Positions 1 through 8,329 of a DNA stretch of 64,000 bases are shown one piece after another. The stretch spans positions 434,001 through 498,000 of the forward strand of contig NZ_CP100756.1 in NCBI RefSeq assembly GCF_024266705.1, read 5' to 3'. The stretch is from Natrinema gelatinilyticum. GTDB taxonomy: Archaea; Halobacteriota; Halobacteria; Halobacteriales; Natrialbaceae. Under the pieces are notes generated by a model. That model had not been told where the DNA came from. It worked only from the letters and a program-made list of their open reading frames with translations, and did not search any database. The translations under genes were made by a program, and so were the position numbers. Position 1 is the stretch's first letter. Every line of letters starts with the position of its first letter.

Positions 1-2
1 CG

Positions 3-458
3 ACGATTACCGTCCCCAGCGCGACGCGACCGAACGCACCGTTGCGACGATTGCTCGCCCTCCTTCGCGAAGCCGACGAGGTTCGGGCGTTCTCTCACAC
101 GTTCAACGAACAGACCCTGGCGGTCGTCAGGGAGCGGGTAACGGACGGCGACCAGCGGTTCCGTGGCGTCTTCGGCCGGAGTGCCATCGACGCGCTCGCG
201 GACGAGTCCGAACTCCGTGACCAGCTCGAGTCGCTGCTCGCAGCCGAGACCGCAGAAATCAGGGTTCGCGAGGAGGGCGTTCCGCTCGCGGTCATGATCG
301 CCGACGAGACCGTCTCACTGCTGCTTCGCGACGAAAAGGGCGTCCTTCGGGCCGCCGTCGATACCGACGACGACGCCGTTCGTTCGTGGGCCGAGGACTC
401 GCTGAACCACTACTGGCGGACAGCGACGCCACTCGAACCCGAGGGCCTGTTCGACTGA
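3..458 (+). CDS. FilR1-type transcriptional regulator, C-terminal part (5' end outside the window)
   Basis: The reading frame is open from the first bases of the window, so this is the 3' part of a longer gene (about 151 codons seen). The segment RAFSHTFNEQTLAVVRERV followed by EEGVPLAVMIADETVSLLL and WAEDSLNHYWRTATPL has the pattern of the FilR1 middle/C-terminal domain of haloarchaeal HTH regulators. Family members carry an N-terminal winged helix, which here lies upstream of the window. A TTG at 42 could be read as a start, but the in-frame residues before it also look coding. The gene converges on the membrane PABS gene, with 6 bp between stops. Ligand and targets are unknown. Confidence 0.75.
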   Translation, partial: TITVPSATRPNAPLRRLLALLREADEVRAFSHTFNEQTLAVVRERVTDGDQRFRGVFGRSAIDALADESELRDQLESLLAAETAEIRVREEGVPLAVMIADETVSLLLRDEKGVLRAAVDTDDDAVRSWAEDSLNHYWRTATPLEPEGLFD

Positions 459-464
459 TCGCCG

Positions 465-2156
465 TCAGCCGCTAGCGCTAGCGCTGGTGGGATGGACCGT
501 CGATGTCGGATCGACCCCCACCGAATCGGAAGCCTCGATCGTCGGTGCCGGCCGTGCGAGCGTGGCCGGCCGGATCCCGGTCGCGATGGACGAAGCAGGT
601 TCCGATTCCCGATCACCCTCGGTCTGTTCGATGACGTAGTCCTGGCCGATCGTCGACGCCTGGAGGTTGTCGACGGGCGCGTGGTCTTCCGTCAGGATCG
701 GAACGTCTCCGGTCGCTGGGTCATCCATGTAGCTGTCGACCTCGGCGTTCAGGTCGATTCCGAGGTCGCGGCGTTCGTTTCGCGCCGCGAGTTCGGCCTC
801 GGTGAAGCTCGTTTCGTCCTTCGTCGCGACCACTTCGATGTTCTGAACCGAGTCCCAGCTCGATGTCCGGAAGCTGTACGTGGACTCGAAGGCTTCGTCG
901 ATGGTCTTGTATTGTGCCCGGTAGAATTCGGACCCCGTGCCACTCGGCGCGGCGATAACGTTCGCGAGGAAGACGCCGTCCTCGGTCAGATGCGATTCGG
1001 CGAGTTCCATAAACCCGAGTTGGGTCAAGTGAACGGGCACCTGATCCTTCTGGTAGGCGTCGAGGACGATCAGGTCGTATTTCGTATCGGTATTCTGTAG
1101 GAACACTCGCCCGTCTTCCGTGTGGGCGGTCAGGTTGTCACCTTCCTCGAGTCGGAAGTACTCCTTTGCGGTCCGGGTCACCGCGGGATCGAGTTCGACG
1201 ACGTCCACGTCGACGTCGTACTTCCGCTCGAAGTCCTTCGGTCCGGTGTAGCCGCCCCCGCCGATGAACAGCACGTTCTCGACCTCCTCGTGGTCGTCGA
1301 CCATCAACATGGGGATGTGGAAGTACCGCGTGTATTCGAAGACGTGCCGGTCGGGATTATCGAGATCCATCGCGCTGTGCCGGGCACCGTCCAGATACAG
1401 CGTCCGGACGTCCCCGTCATCGATCACCTCGAGTTCCTGATAGGCCGTCTGCGTCTGGTAGACGACGTCGCCGCGATGATCGAACGTAACCGGGCCGACG
1501 CCGGCTGCAAGCACGAGCAAGAAGGCGATGGCGACGCTTGCGACCGCGGGACGCGGCGGCAGCGTGGGCAGCGTGAGCGCGAAGGCGGTGCCGACGAGGA
1601 CGAATCCGAACAGGATGCCGATCATCTCGATGCCGAGCGCCGGGACGAGGACGTACGTCGTCACGCCCGCACCGACGATGCTGCCGATGGTGCCGAGCGC
1701 GTAGACGTGGCCCGACGCTTCGCCGATCCCGTCTTTCTGGGAGAGTTCGGCCGAATAGGGGCTAATAAAGCCGAGCAGGTAGGTCGGCGGCCCGAAGAGG
1801 ATGAGCACGGCCGGCACTGACGCGTACCGGGTCGGCAGTGGGAGCATCGACGCGGAGAGCAACAACTGGTCGCTCCCGTAGACGACGATGGCGACGTATC
1901 CCGCCGTTCCGAGCAGAATCCAGGTCATTCGGCGGATCGACGCGGTTGCGGCCCGTTTGCCGCCCTGCCAGTAGCCCAGGCTCAACGCGGCGAGGAAGAC
2001 GGTGATGATGCTCCCCCAGGTGTAGACGCTGCTCCCGAACTGCGGGGCGATGATCCGGCCCGCGAGAATCTCCAGCCCCATACTGGTCACGCCCGAGACG
2101 AATACCGCGACGTCTGGTTTCGTCGGCCGGAACACGGAGGGCTGGCGCAGACTCAT
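465..2156 (-). CDS. Membrane-anchored spermidine synthase-like (PABS domain) protein
   Basis: The protein has 563 aa. Residues about 10-235 contain around seven hydrophobic helices (e.g. VSGVTSMGLEILAGRII). Residues about 240-530 form a polyamine-synthase-type Rossmann fold with the SAM-like nucleotide motif VLFIGGGGYTGP and the acidic VDVVELDPAVTRTAKEYF. Fusions of this kind are widespread in archaea and bacteria; whether they aminopropylate polyamines is not established, and the role here is inferred from the fold only. I chose the ATG at 2156 because the open frame upstream of it is Arg-rich and unlike the family; MSLRQPSVF then leads directly into the first helix. The C-terminus is encoded by the palindromic GCTAGCGCTAGC stretch near 471. 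Confidence 0.8.
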   Translation of the reverse strand: MSLRQPSVFRPTKPDVAVFVSGVTSMGLEILAGRIIAPQFGSSVYTWGSIITVFLAALSLGYWQGGKRAATASIRRMTWILLGTAGYVAIVVYGSDQLLLSASMLPLPTRYASVPAVLILFGPPTYLLGFISPYSAELSQKDGIGEASGHVYALGTIGSIVGAGVTTYVLVPALGIEMIGILFGFVLVGTAFALTLPTLPPRPAVASVAIAFLLVLAAGVGPVTFDHRGDVVYQTQTAYQELEVIDDGDVRTLYLDGARHSAMDLDNPDRHVFEYTRYFHIPMLMVDDHEEVENVLFIGGGGYTGPKDFERKYDVDVDVVELDPAVTRTAKEYFRLEEGDNLTAHTEDGRVFLQNTDTKYDLIVLDAYQKDQVPVHLTQLGFMELAESHLTEDGVFLANVIAAPSGTGSEFYRAQYKTIDEAFESTYSFRTSSWDSVQNIEVVATKDETSFTEAELAARNERRDLGIDLNAEVDSYMDDPATGDVPILTEDHAPVDNLQASTIGQDYVIEQTEGDRESEPASSIATGIRPATLARPAPTIEASDSVGVDPTSTVHPTSASASG

Positions 2157-2333
2157 TGTCGGGACAAAGCGGGCCCGCGACGAGAACCTGTCGCCTCGCC
2201 ATCGCCGGTGTCGAGGTACCGGGTCGGGACCGGACGCCACTGGAGCGTGCCGTGACGCCTCTGATCGCTCGTCGAACCCGATCCCAGCGACACGGAATCC
2301 GTCTCGGATCGGCGCGTTTCGACGGGGTTCCAA

Positions 2334-2822
2334 TCAGGGAACTGGCTGGTCATCGAGTTCTCCGACGATTTGTTCGCCGAAGTGATCGAACGGCTGAACG
2401 GACGCGCTCTTGATTAGTTTGGAATTGACCACGGTCAGGCCCAGATCGCTCAACTCGTCGGTAATGCGAGCGACATCGTCGGTATTCGTTCCGACAGCTT
2501 CGATCTGAACGTTGGCTGATCCGTTGAGAACTTCCCGAATACCCACGACGCCGCGGACGGTTCGCGCTTCGGTTGCGAGCGCCTCTCGCCCGAGTTCGGG
2601 CGCGCGACAGATGAAGAGCAGATGGAGCTGGAGACCCGCTTTGTCGTAGTCGATCGACGGATAATAGCCGCGAATGATTCCCTCGTCTTCCATCTGCTCG
2701 ATACGGGTCCGTATCGCACTGGCCGACACCCCGATTCGCTCGGCCATCTCCTGGGTCGTGGTGCGGCGAGAATCCTGTTGAAGGAGGTATAAAATCGCCT
2801 TGTTCACGTCGTTTCCGTTCAT
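2334..2822 (-). CDS. Lrp/AsnC-family transcriptional regulator
   Basis: The protein has 162 aa. An N-terminal winged helix-turn-helix (about 1-60) contains AERIGVSASAIRTRIEQMED. It is followed by an RAM/AsnC_trans_reg ligand domain (about 65-145) with REALATEARTVRGVVGIREV. Such proteins form dimers or octamers and respond to amino acids or related metabolites; the ligand cannot be read from sequence. The start MNGNDVNKAILYLLQQDSR fits the family. The gene runs in the same direction as the PABS gene, with about 177 bp between its stop and that gene's chosen start, so it may regulate it. A solo tnpB lies 80 bp upstream. Confidence 0.88.
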   Translation of the reverse strand: MNGNDVNKAILYLLQQDSRRTTTQEMAERIGVSASAIRTRIEQMEDEGIIRGYYPSIDYDKAGLQLHLLFICRAPELGREALATEARTVRGVVGIREVLNGSANVQIEAVGTNTDDVARITDELSDLGLTVVNSKLIKSASVQPFDHFGEQIVGELDDQPVP

Positions 2823-2885
2823 GAATCACGGTTTCGCAGTCACAGCATTCCCTGATGATAGTTCCTCCAACATAACGCGGTAGTC

Positions 2886-3040
2886 TGTCAACTACCCCAC
2901 CCTAAGCACCTTCGGTACTTTGAGGGTGGGGCTTGTCCGTGAACTCGGCCTCGAACCCGTCAGGGTAGGCGGTGAATCCGCTCTTCGGCGTCACCGTTCC
3001 AGACTTGAGGGCGAGCTGACTGTCGCCCGTCCGCCGAGAC
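2886..3040 (-). ncRNA. Candidate omega-RNA scaffold / right end of the tnpB element
   Basis: On the minus strand the last codons of tnpB run into an inverted repeat. Arms CCCCACCCT (2895-2903) and AGGGTGGGG (2923-2931) enclose an inner imperfect stem AAGCACC/GGTACTT around a TTC turn. TnpB nucleases are known to use an RNA made from the 3' part of tnpB plus the right end, with the guide read from the DNA just beyond the element. The structure and position fit this. The 5' boundary is a guess, and the guide would begin just past the GTTGAC motif near 2886. Confidence 0.45.
2895..2931 (-). repeat. Subterminal hairpin at the tnpB right end
   Basis: A nine-base perfect outer stem (CCCCACCCT/AGGGTGGGG) and a seven-base inner stem with one mismatch overlap the tnpB stop codon (2902-2904). 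A related terminal motif (TTAGGGTGGG followed by GTTG) recurs at the relic element near 44091. This supports identification as an IS200/IS605-type right end rather than a chance terminator. Confidence 0.7.
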
Positions 3041-4155
3041 GACTGTAGGCCTCGACGGACGTACCGCATACCGATGTTCTTCGCCGCGTTGTAATCCGCG
3101 TTCGCTCCTGACCCACACTTCACGCACTGGAAATCGGTGCGCGACGGGCGATTCTCGTCTGCCGTGAATCCACACTCGGAACACCGCTTTGACGTGTACG
3201 CCGACCCCACTTGCTTCACCGATATTCCGACCGATTCGGCTTTGTACTCTACGTATTCGTAAAGTGTTCGGAACGCCCACTTGTGCCGCCATGACGCACC
3301 CGTTCGGTCGCGGATGTGGGTTAGGTTCTCGAACGCGATTACGTCGCAGTCGTAGCGGAGTGCTTCGTTTATCAGCGAGTTCGACGCTCGGTGTAGTACG
3401 TCGCGGACGTAACGGAGTTCCCGACCACTCGACTGTACGAGGGTCCGGTGGGCGCTTCGCGTCCCGGTCTGTTGCAACCCGGCGCGTACCTTCTCGAACT
3501 TGCGGAGGTTGTGGGTGAGCTCCCGTCCGCTGAAGAAGTAGGCAGTGCTGGTAACGGCGAGGTTTTCGATACCGAGGTCAACCCCGAGAACCGTTCCGTC
3601 CTCGGCGGTGTTCCGTTCGGTATCGTTCTTGTACCGGCGGAAGCCGATATGCAGGAAGAACTCGCCATCTCGGGCGGTGAGCGTACTTTCCGTAACACTC
3701 CATTCGTCCGAGTCGAGATACTGACACTGGTAGCCATCGTCAGCGTCGGGAAGGTCAAGCGGACACCGGACCCGGCTCTCCGTCGTGGAGAGGGAGACGG
3801 TATCGTCATCGAACACCGTCATCGTCCGCGTATCGTACTTCATGGTCGGCACGGTGAACGACGGCTTGCTGACCTTCTTGCCCTTCGACCGGCGATCGAT
3901 GCAACTGGTGATGGCTTGTGAGGCTTGGTGGGTGGCGAGAATCGCGTGCTGACTCCCGAGGTCGGTCTGGTCGCGCACAGAATCGTAGGCGAGAGGTTGC
4001 ACGTCACTCTTGGTGTTACACCGTTCCCATGCGAGGTCTGTGGCGATTTGGCACCCCCGCTTCCACTCGGAGATGGTATCTTCGAGCAAGTCGCGTTGCT
4101 CACCATTTACCAAGAGGCGGGTAATTGCCGTCCGACGCACGTAGTCGTCTGCCAT
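2902..4155 (-). CDS. tnpB: TnpB-like RNA-guided nuclease of an IS200/IS605 (IS1341-type) element
   Basis: The protein has 417 aa. The RuvC-like catalytic positions are present: Asp in TVLGVDLGIENLAVTS, Glu in DVIAFENLTHI and Asp in SGANADYNAAKNIG. A four-Cys zinc finger (CSECG … CVKCG) sits between the last two. All key residues are intact, so the protein may be active. No tnpA (Y1 transposase) lies beside it, so the element is a solo tnpB that would need TnpA in trans to move. Known TnpBs cleave DNA matching the guide in the omega-RNA made from the right end. The promoter is at 4179-4186. Neighbours are an Lrp regulator and the OBG GTPase gene. Confidence 0.92.
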   Translation of the reverse strand: MADDYVRRTAITRLLVNGEQRDLLEDTISEWKRGCQIATDLAWERCNTKSDVQPLAYDSVRDQTDLGSQHAILATHQASQAITSCIDRRSKGKKVSKPSFTVPTMKYDTRTMTVFDDDTVSLSTTESRVRCPLDLPDADDGYQCQYLDSDEWSVTESTLTARDGEFFLHIGFRRYKNDTERNTAEDGTVLGVDLGIENLAVTSTAYFFSGRELTHNLRKFEKVRAGLQQTGTRSAHRTLVQSSGRELRYVRDVLHRASNSLINEALRYDCDVIAFENLTHIRDRTGASWRHKWAFRTLYEYVEYKAESVGISVKQVGSAYTSKRCSECGFTADENRPSRTDFQCVKCGSGANADYNAAKNIGMRYVRRGLQSSRRTGDSQLALKSGTVTPKSGFTAYPDGFEAEFTDKPHPQSTEGA

Positions 4156-4178
4156 CTATTCAATGTAGCCATGTGGCT

Positions 4179-4186
4179 ATTTATAG
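4179..4186 (-). promoter_or_regulatory. TATA box of tnpB
   Basis: On the minus strand the sequence CTATAAATAG lies about 25-30 bases upstream of the tnpB ATG at 4155, so transcription would start at or very near the start codon (leaderless, common in haloarchaea). A small hairpin TAGCCA/TGGCTA lies between the box and the ATG and may be part of the element's left end. Confidence 0.5.
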
Positions 4187-4292
4187 ATGGATGAAATGCC
4201 CAGCTATACGAACGCGCTCCTCCCCTCCCTACCGCTCGCGTTCACTCGCGCTTGAGGAAGGGGACTCCGCGCTACCGTATAGTCGAGTGGCG

Positions 4293-5492
4293 TCAGTTCG
4301 TCGTAATAACTTCGATCACGTCCCGCGATTCGACCTCGTAGTCTTTGCCTAACTGGCGGTTCGTTCGGCAGTCGATGGCGTGTAGAAAGCCGGCGCCGAT
4401 ATCGGAGTGGAGGCTGTACGCGAACGCTTCCGCGGTCGAGTTCGGCGGTATCAGATAACAGTCCGGCAATACTTCGCCGTGTTCGTTCCCCAACCCGTTC
4501 GCGCCGCCGGGAAACACCGGTGTCACACCGAGGACGTCGAACAGCGCCGTCTCGAGAGCCGCCTGAACGCCGGTCGCGCCGTACTCGGTGAGGAATCCCC
4601 GGATCTGTTCGAGGCCCTCTTTCTGTCCGGCAGAAACGTCGCCTGTGATCTCGAAATCCGCGTCCCCCGGCCGGTAATCGACGACGCCCGCCTTGTCGGC
4701 CGACTTCAATGCTTTCTCGGCGTGAGCGCTGCAGGGGACGATCGTCAGGTGGTCGTAGTCCGGATCGTTCGCGATCTCCTCGAAGTTCTCCTGGGCGGCA
4801 GGCGTATCCATTTTGTTCGCCGCGATCATCAACGGCTTGGTCGCTGTCCGAATTTCGCGAGCTAACTCGAGTTCGTCCGTCTCGTCCCACTCGTCCGGAT
4901 CGAAGCCGATGTCGACCCGTCTGATGAGGCGCTTGATTTCGTCTTCGGTCGTCTTGAAGGCGCTCATCTGCTCGGCGAGTTCCTCCTCGATGGCGTCGTC
5001 CTCCGTGGTGTAGCCCGACGCGTAGCGTTCGATACCCTTCTCCAGGATTCCCAGGTACCACTGGTCGAGTTCCTCCTCGAGGAAGGCGATGTCGTCGCGG
5101 GGGTCGTAGCTCTCGGTCGGCTCGCCCTCTGCGTCGGTCGTGCCGGAAAAGTCGACGACGTGGACGAGCACGTCGGTCTCGTTTAAGTCCGTGAGAAACT
5201 GATTCCCGAGCCCGTTCCCCTCGTGTGCACCGGGGATCAGTCCAGCGACGTCGACGAGTTTCGTCGGCACGAACCGCGTCCCGCGGTCGCAGTAGCCGAC
5301 GGAGGGAGTACACTCCTCGTCAAACTCCGGTGCGGCGCAGTCTACGCGCACGAAGGCCTCGCCGACGCTGGGATCGATGGTTGTGAACGGATACGCACCT
5401 TCGGGAACGTCGTTCATCGTCGCCGCGTTGAAAAAGGATGACTTGCCGACGGACGGTTTCCCGACCAGTCCGATCCGGTAACTCGTACTCAT
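4293..5492 (-). CDS. OBG-family GTPase / YchF-like ATPase with TGS domain
   Basis: The protein has 399 aa. G motifs: G1 GLVGKPSVGKSSFFNA, G3 KLVDVAGLIPGAHEGNGLG and a G4-like ANKMD. A helical insertion fills about 110-200, and a C-terminal TGS domain carries the end …IGAGFLHAIDCRTNRQL. Archaeal OBG GTPases of this length associate with ribosomes; the bacterial/eukaryal YchF/Ola1 branch prefers ATP. The ANKMD here would fit GTP, but I do not call nucleotide preference. The start at MSTSYRIGLVGKPS places G1 at residue 8 as expected. The gene is single, with no clear operon partner. Confidence 0.93.
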   Translation of the reverse strand: MSTSYRIGLVGKPSVGKSSFFNAATMNDVPEGAYPFTTIDPSVGEAFVRVDCAAPEFDEECTPSVGYCDRGTRFVPTKLVDVAGLIPGAHEGNGLGNQFLTDLNETDVLVHVVDFSGTTDAEGEPTESYDPRDDIAFLEEELDQWYLGILEKGIERYASGYTTEDDAIEEELAEQMSAFKTTEDEIKRLIRRVDIGFDPDEWDETDELELAREIRTATKPLMIAANKMDTPAAQENFEEIANDPDYDHLTIVPCSAHAEKALKSADKAGVVDYRPGDADFEITGDVSAGQKEGLEQIRGFLTEYGATGVQAALETALFDVLGVTPVFPGGANGLGNEHGEVLPDCYLIPPNSTAEAFAYSLHSDIGAGFLHAIDCRTNRQLGKDYEVESRDVIEVITTN

Positions 5493-5753
5493 TATCCATT
5501 CTGGTCGCGGGATGACTAAACGGGTTTCTGTCCGACAGCGGCGTGGTATGGAGTCGCCTCACAGGCCCCGGTGTGGATCGGCTGGGTTCACTCGAGACCG
5601 AAGCACAGTCGTCGAGCCCACCGGTCTGGGCCCCCGACACCCGAACTCCGCCCTCCAGGTCACAAGTCCGTTCTCCGGGGCCCATTCACTCTGTGAGCTC
5701 GGAGCCTCCGTGCTGGGAACCGGTCGACTCCAATCCGTTCGATGCCGCTCGAG

Positions 5754-6728
5754 TCAGACGTGCGTCGGTGGCTCCACGGCCGTTTCGATGTCGAGTTCGT
5801 CGGCCACGTCCTCGAGCAGGTCGCCTTTGACCTCCGAGCTCCGCCAGCCGATTTCGGCAACCAGGGGCGGTTCGAACTCGGTTCGAATCGTCTCGAGTCG
5901 CTCCCGTTCCGTCGCCACGCGCTCGCGAAGGTAGCGTGCGCCGCGGCCGTTCTCGTCGGCGTCGGGCGACGGCGTGAGTTTGTTTGCGACGAGCCCGCGG
6001 ACCGCGAGATCCTTTTCCGCGAGGTCGACGATGGCTCGTCGGGTCTCGTTCAGCGACAGTTCGTCGGGATTCAAGACGAGAAAGAACGCGGCGTCGTCGT
6101 GGAGCGCCGACCCGGCGAATTCGAAGAACTCCTTGCGCTCCTGGAGGCGCGCGAGGACAGGATCACCCTCCATCACGCGCCGCGGCTCGTTGGCGCCGAC
6201 GGCGGCCTTCTCGAAGAGATCGATGCTCGTCCGCCGTTTGTGCATCAGCCGATCGATCCACCCCTCGAGCAGCTCCGGTAGCCCGAGGAGTCGGAGTGTG
6301 CTGCCCGTCGGCGACGTATCGAATACGACGCGTTCGTACGGATCTGCGCTACGCATCACGTCGACGAACCGGTCGAACAACGCCGACTCGTAGGCACCGG
6401 GGGTCCCGTGTGCCATCTCCAACTGGCGGTTGATCTCGTTGACCATCGCCGCCGAAACCTGCTCCGAGAGGTCCTGTCGAATTTCGTTTAAGTGTCGCGT
6501 CACCTCGTCGTCGGGATCGATCTGCATCGCGTCGAGTCCGTCGATTCCCGCGACCGGTTGCGGGGAATCGTCGAACTCCTGGTCGAACACGTCGGTGACC
6601 GAGTGGGCCGGGTCGGTCGAGACCACCAGCGTTCGGTGCCCGTCGCGCGCACATCGTAGCGCGTACGCACACGAAACGGTCGTTTTCCCGACGCCACCTT
6701 TGCCGCCGAAGAAGACGAAAGGTTCCAT
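5754..6728 (-). CDS. ArsA/Get3-family ATPase (single domain)
   Basis: The protein has 324 aa. The deviant Walker A FFGGKGGVGKTTVS, switch-like VVSTDPAHSVTDVFD and DTSPTGSTLRLLGLPE mark the ArsA/Get3 (TRC40) family. There is one ATPase domain rather than the duplicated form of bacterial ArsA. Family members either energise arsenite efflux or deliver tail-anchored membrane proteins; no arsB, arsD or arsR lies nearby, so a targeting role is a little more likely (inference). No CxxC pair is visible. The chosen ATG (6728) overlaps the stop of the upstream 98-aa gene (TGATG), so the two are probably translationally coupled. A longer in-frame extension exists but overlaps that gene. Confidence 0.9.
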   Translation of the reverse strand: MEPFVFFGGKGGVGKTTVSCAYALRCARDGHRTLVVSTDPAHSVTDVFDQEFDDSPQPVAGIDGLDAMQIDPDDEVTRHLNEIRQDLSEQVSAAMVNEINRQLEMAHGTPGAYESALFDRFVDVMRSADPYERVVFDTSPTGSTLRLLGLPELLEGWIDRLMHKRRTSIDLFEKAAVGANEPRRVMEGDPVLARLQERKEFFEFAGSALHDDAAFFLVLNPDELSLNETRRAIVDLAEKDLAVRGLVANKLTPSPDADENGRGARYLRERVATERERLETIRTEFEPPLVAEIGWRSSEVKGDLLEDVADELDIETAVEPPTHV

Positions 6729-7024
6729 CAGAAGTGGTACTGCTGACCCTTGCGTTCGATATACGAGTCGCGATCCCATAGCCGCCGTTCCCACGATTCG
6801 AACTCGTTTTCGAGGTAGGGCAATAGCTCCGACGTGTAGTACGAGACCGGCGACGGAATGCCGAACGCGTCCGGAAAACACGCAAGAATGAACGCGTCCT
6901 CGGTGTCCTCGGCTTCCTTCTCGATTTTCTCGTAGGCCGGATGCGATATCATTCCGTGGTAAAGGCCTCGCAACCACTCCTCGAGCGTTTCGCGATACCG
7001 TTCGATCCGGTCAGCCAGGGTCAT
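6728..7024 (-). CDS. Small conserved-looking protein coupled to the ArsA/Get3-like ATPase
   Basis: The protein has 98 aa, is acidic, soluble and aromatic-rich (RLYHGM-type N-terminus, then PDAFGIPSPVSYYTSELLPY, and WERRLWDRDSYIERKGQQYHF at the end). It has no Cys pair and no membrane helix apart from a weakly hydrophobic AFILACFPDAFGI. I do not recognise a named family. Its stop overlaps the ArsA/Get3 ATG by one base, so it is very likely a functional partner: an adaptor, regulator or substrate-capture factor of that ATPase. It could also simply be co-transcribed. Confidence 0.75.
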   Translation of the reverse strand: MTLADRIERYRETLEEWLRGLYHGMISHPAYEKIEKEAEDTEDAFILACFPDAFGIPSPVSYYTSELLPYLENEFESWERRLWDRDSYIERKGQQYHF

Positions 7025-7098
7025 GTCAGTGTGTGGGTCCTGAAGGCTAAAAACCCTCTTGGATCGGTTTCAAGGCGCTGCGACCCCAGTGGTCGAAC

Positions 7099-8328
7099 AT
7101 GGCTACGGAAACGGCCGAGAACATTCCTGTCACGATTCTCTCCGGGAGTCTGGGGGCGGGCAAGACGACACTCCTCAATCACCTGCTGTCGAACGCGGGC
7201 GATCGGACGCTCGCGGTCCTCGTCAACGACATGGGGGCAGTCAACGTCGACGCCGAACTCGTCGCCGAGGGCTCCGAACTCGAACTCGAGGGAGGCGTCG
7301 CGGAGCTCTCCAACGGCTGTATCTGCTGTGAACTTCAGGACGACCTCGAGACCGCCGTCGTCAGACTGGCCCGGGACCGGTCGTTCGACCACCTCGTCGT
7401 CGAATCGTCGGGGATCTCGGAACCCGCACCCGTCGCGCGGCTGTTTACGACCGAGTCCCGCGTCGCCGCGCGCTACGACGTTGACACGCTCGTCACCGTC
7501 CTCGACACGCCCGCCTTCCTCGAGGCGTTCGCCGGCGACGAAACGCCACAGCGGCGAGGTGAGGAGGGAGACCGGCCGCTTTCGGACCTGCTCGTCGAGC
7601 AGGTCGAGGTCTCGAACGTCGTGCTCCTCAACAAAGCCGACCTGTGTACCGAGACGGAACTCACGGAGGCTGCGGAACTCGTCCGCGCCCTCCAGCCGGA
7701 CGCAGAGACGATCTCCACGACGTTCTCGGCGGTCGATCCCGATCGACTGCTCGGGAAAGACCTGTTCGACCCGAAACGTGTGAACGACCTCCCCGGATGG
7801 AAACGGGTGCTGGCGGCGGCCGACGCCGATCACGAGCACGGCGACGAGGTGGCCCACGACTCCCATCACGGCCACCACCATCCGGACGAGGTCTACGGCG
7901 TCTCGTCGTTCGTCTACCGTCGTCGCCAGCCGTTTCATCCCGAGCGGTTCGCCGCGTTCCTCGAGACGCTCCCGGCGGCGATCGTCCGCGCGAAGGGGAC
8001 CGCATGGATCGCCGACAACGAGATGCGTGTTTCGATCGCCCAGGCCGGGCCGTCGGTCAGAGCCACCGCACGGGGGCCCTGGATCGCGAGCCTCCCCGAG
8101 GTCGAGCGCGACCTCTACAGATCGAACCGTCCAGACCTCGAGTGGCACGACGACCACGGCGATCGGCGGACGGAACTCGTCTTCATTGGCACGGACCACG
8201 ACGAATCGGTGCTCCGGACGGACCTCGAGAACGCGCTCGTCACCGACGACGAGTGGAGTGATCCTGCCTCTCTCGAGAGTCGCTTCCCCGACGAACAGGG
8301 TGCGGAAGTCCTCGTCCGCGAGCCCTGA
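7099..8328 (+). CDS. CobW/COG0523-family GTP-dependent metal chaperone
   Basis: The protein has 409 aa. It carries P-loop GSLGAGKTTLLNHLL, the family metal site NGCICCEL (CxCC), G3-like VVESSGISEPAPV and G4 LNKADL. A His/Asp-rich insertion (HEHGDEVAHDSHHGHHHPDE, about residues 253-272) precedes the CobW C-terminal domain. COG0523 proteins load Zn, Co or other metals onto client enzymes; the His-rich loop suggests zinc or nickel. It is divergent from the ArsA/Get3 pair (7024), with 74 bp between, and convergent with a zinc-ribbon gene that starts 205 bp past its stop and ends 2 bp from it. The metal and client are not known from sequence. Confidence 0.9.
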   Translation: MATETAENIPVTILSGSLGAGKTTLLNHLLSNAGDRTLAVLVNDMGAVNVDAELVAEGSELELEGGVAELSNGCICCELQDDLETAVVRLARDRSFDHLVVESSGISEPAPVARLFTTESRVAARYDVDTLVTVLDTPAFLEAFAGDETPQRRGEEGDRPLSDLLVEQVEVSNVVLLNKADLCTETELTEAAELVRALQPDAETISTTFSAVDPDRLLGKDLFDPKRVNDLPGWKRVLAAADADHEHGDEVAHDSHHGHHHPDEVYGVSSFVYRRRQPFHPERFAAFLETLPAAIVRAKGTAWIADNEMRVSIAQAGPSVRATARGPWIASLPEVERDLYRSNRPDLEWHDDHGDRRTELVFIGTDHDESVLRTDLENALVTDDEWSDPASLESRFPDEQGAEVLVREP

Positions 8329-8329
8329 A

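Noticed and set aside
4200..4292. A second insertion-sequence end upstream of tnpB
   Set aside because: The GCTTGAGGAAGGGGACTCCGC stretch recalls the end of other tnpB genes but is too short and has no partner to define an element.
5493..5753. Gene between the OBG GTPase and the ArsA/Get3-like ATPase
   Set aside because: Frames are open on the plus strand but show Pro/Ser/Arg bias and no motif; treated as intergenic.
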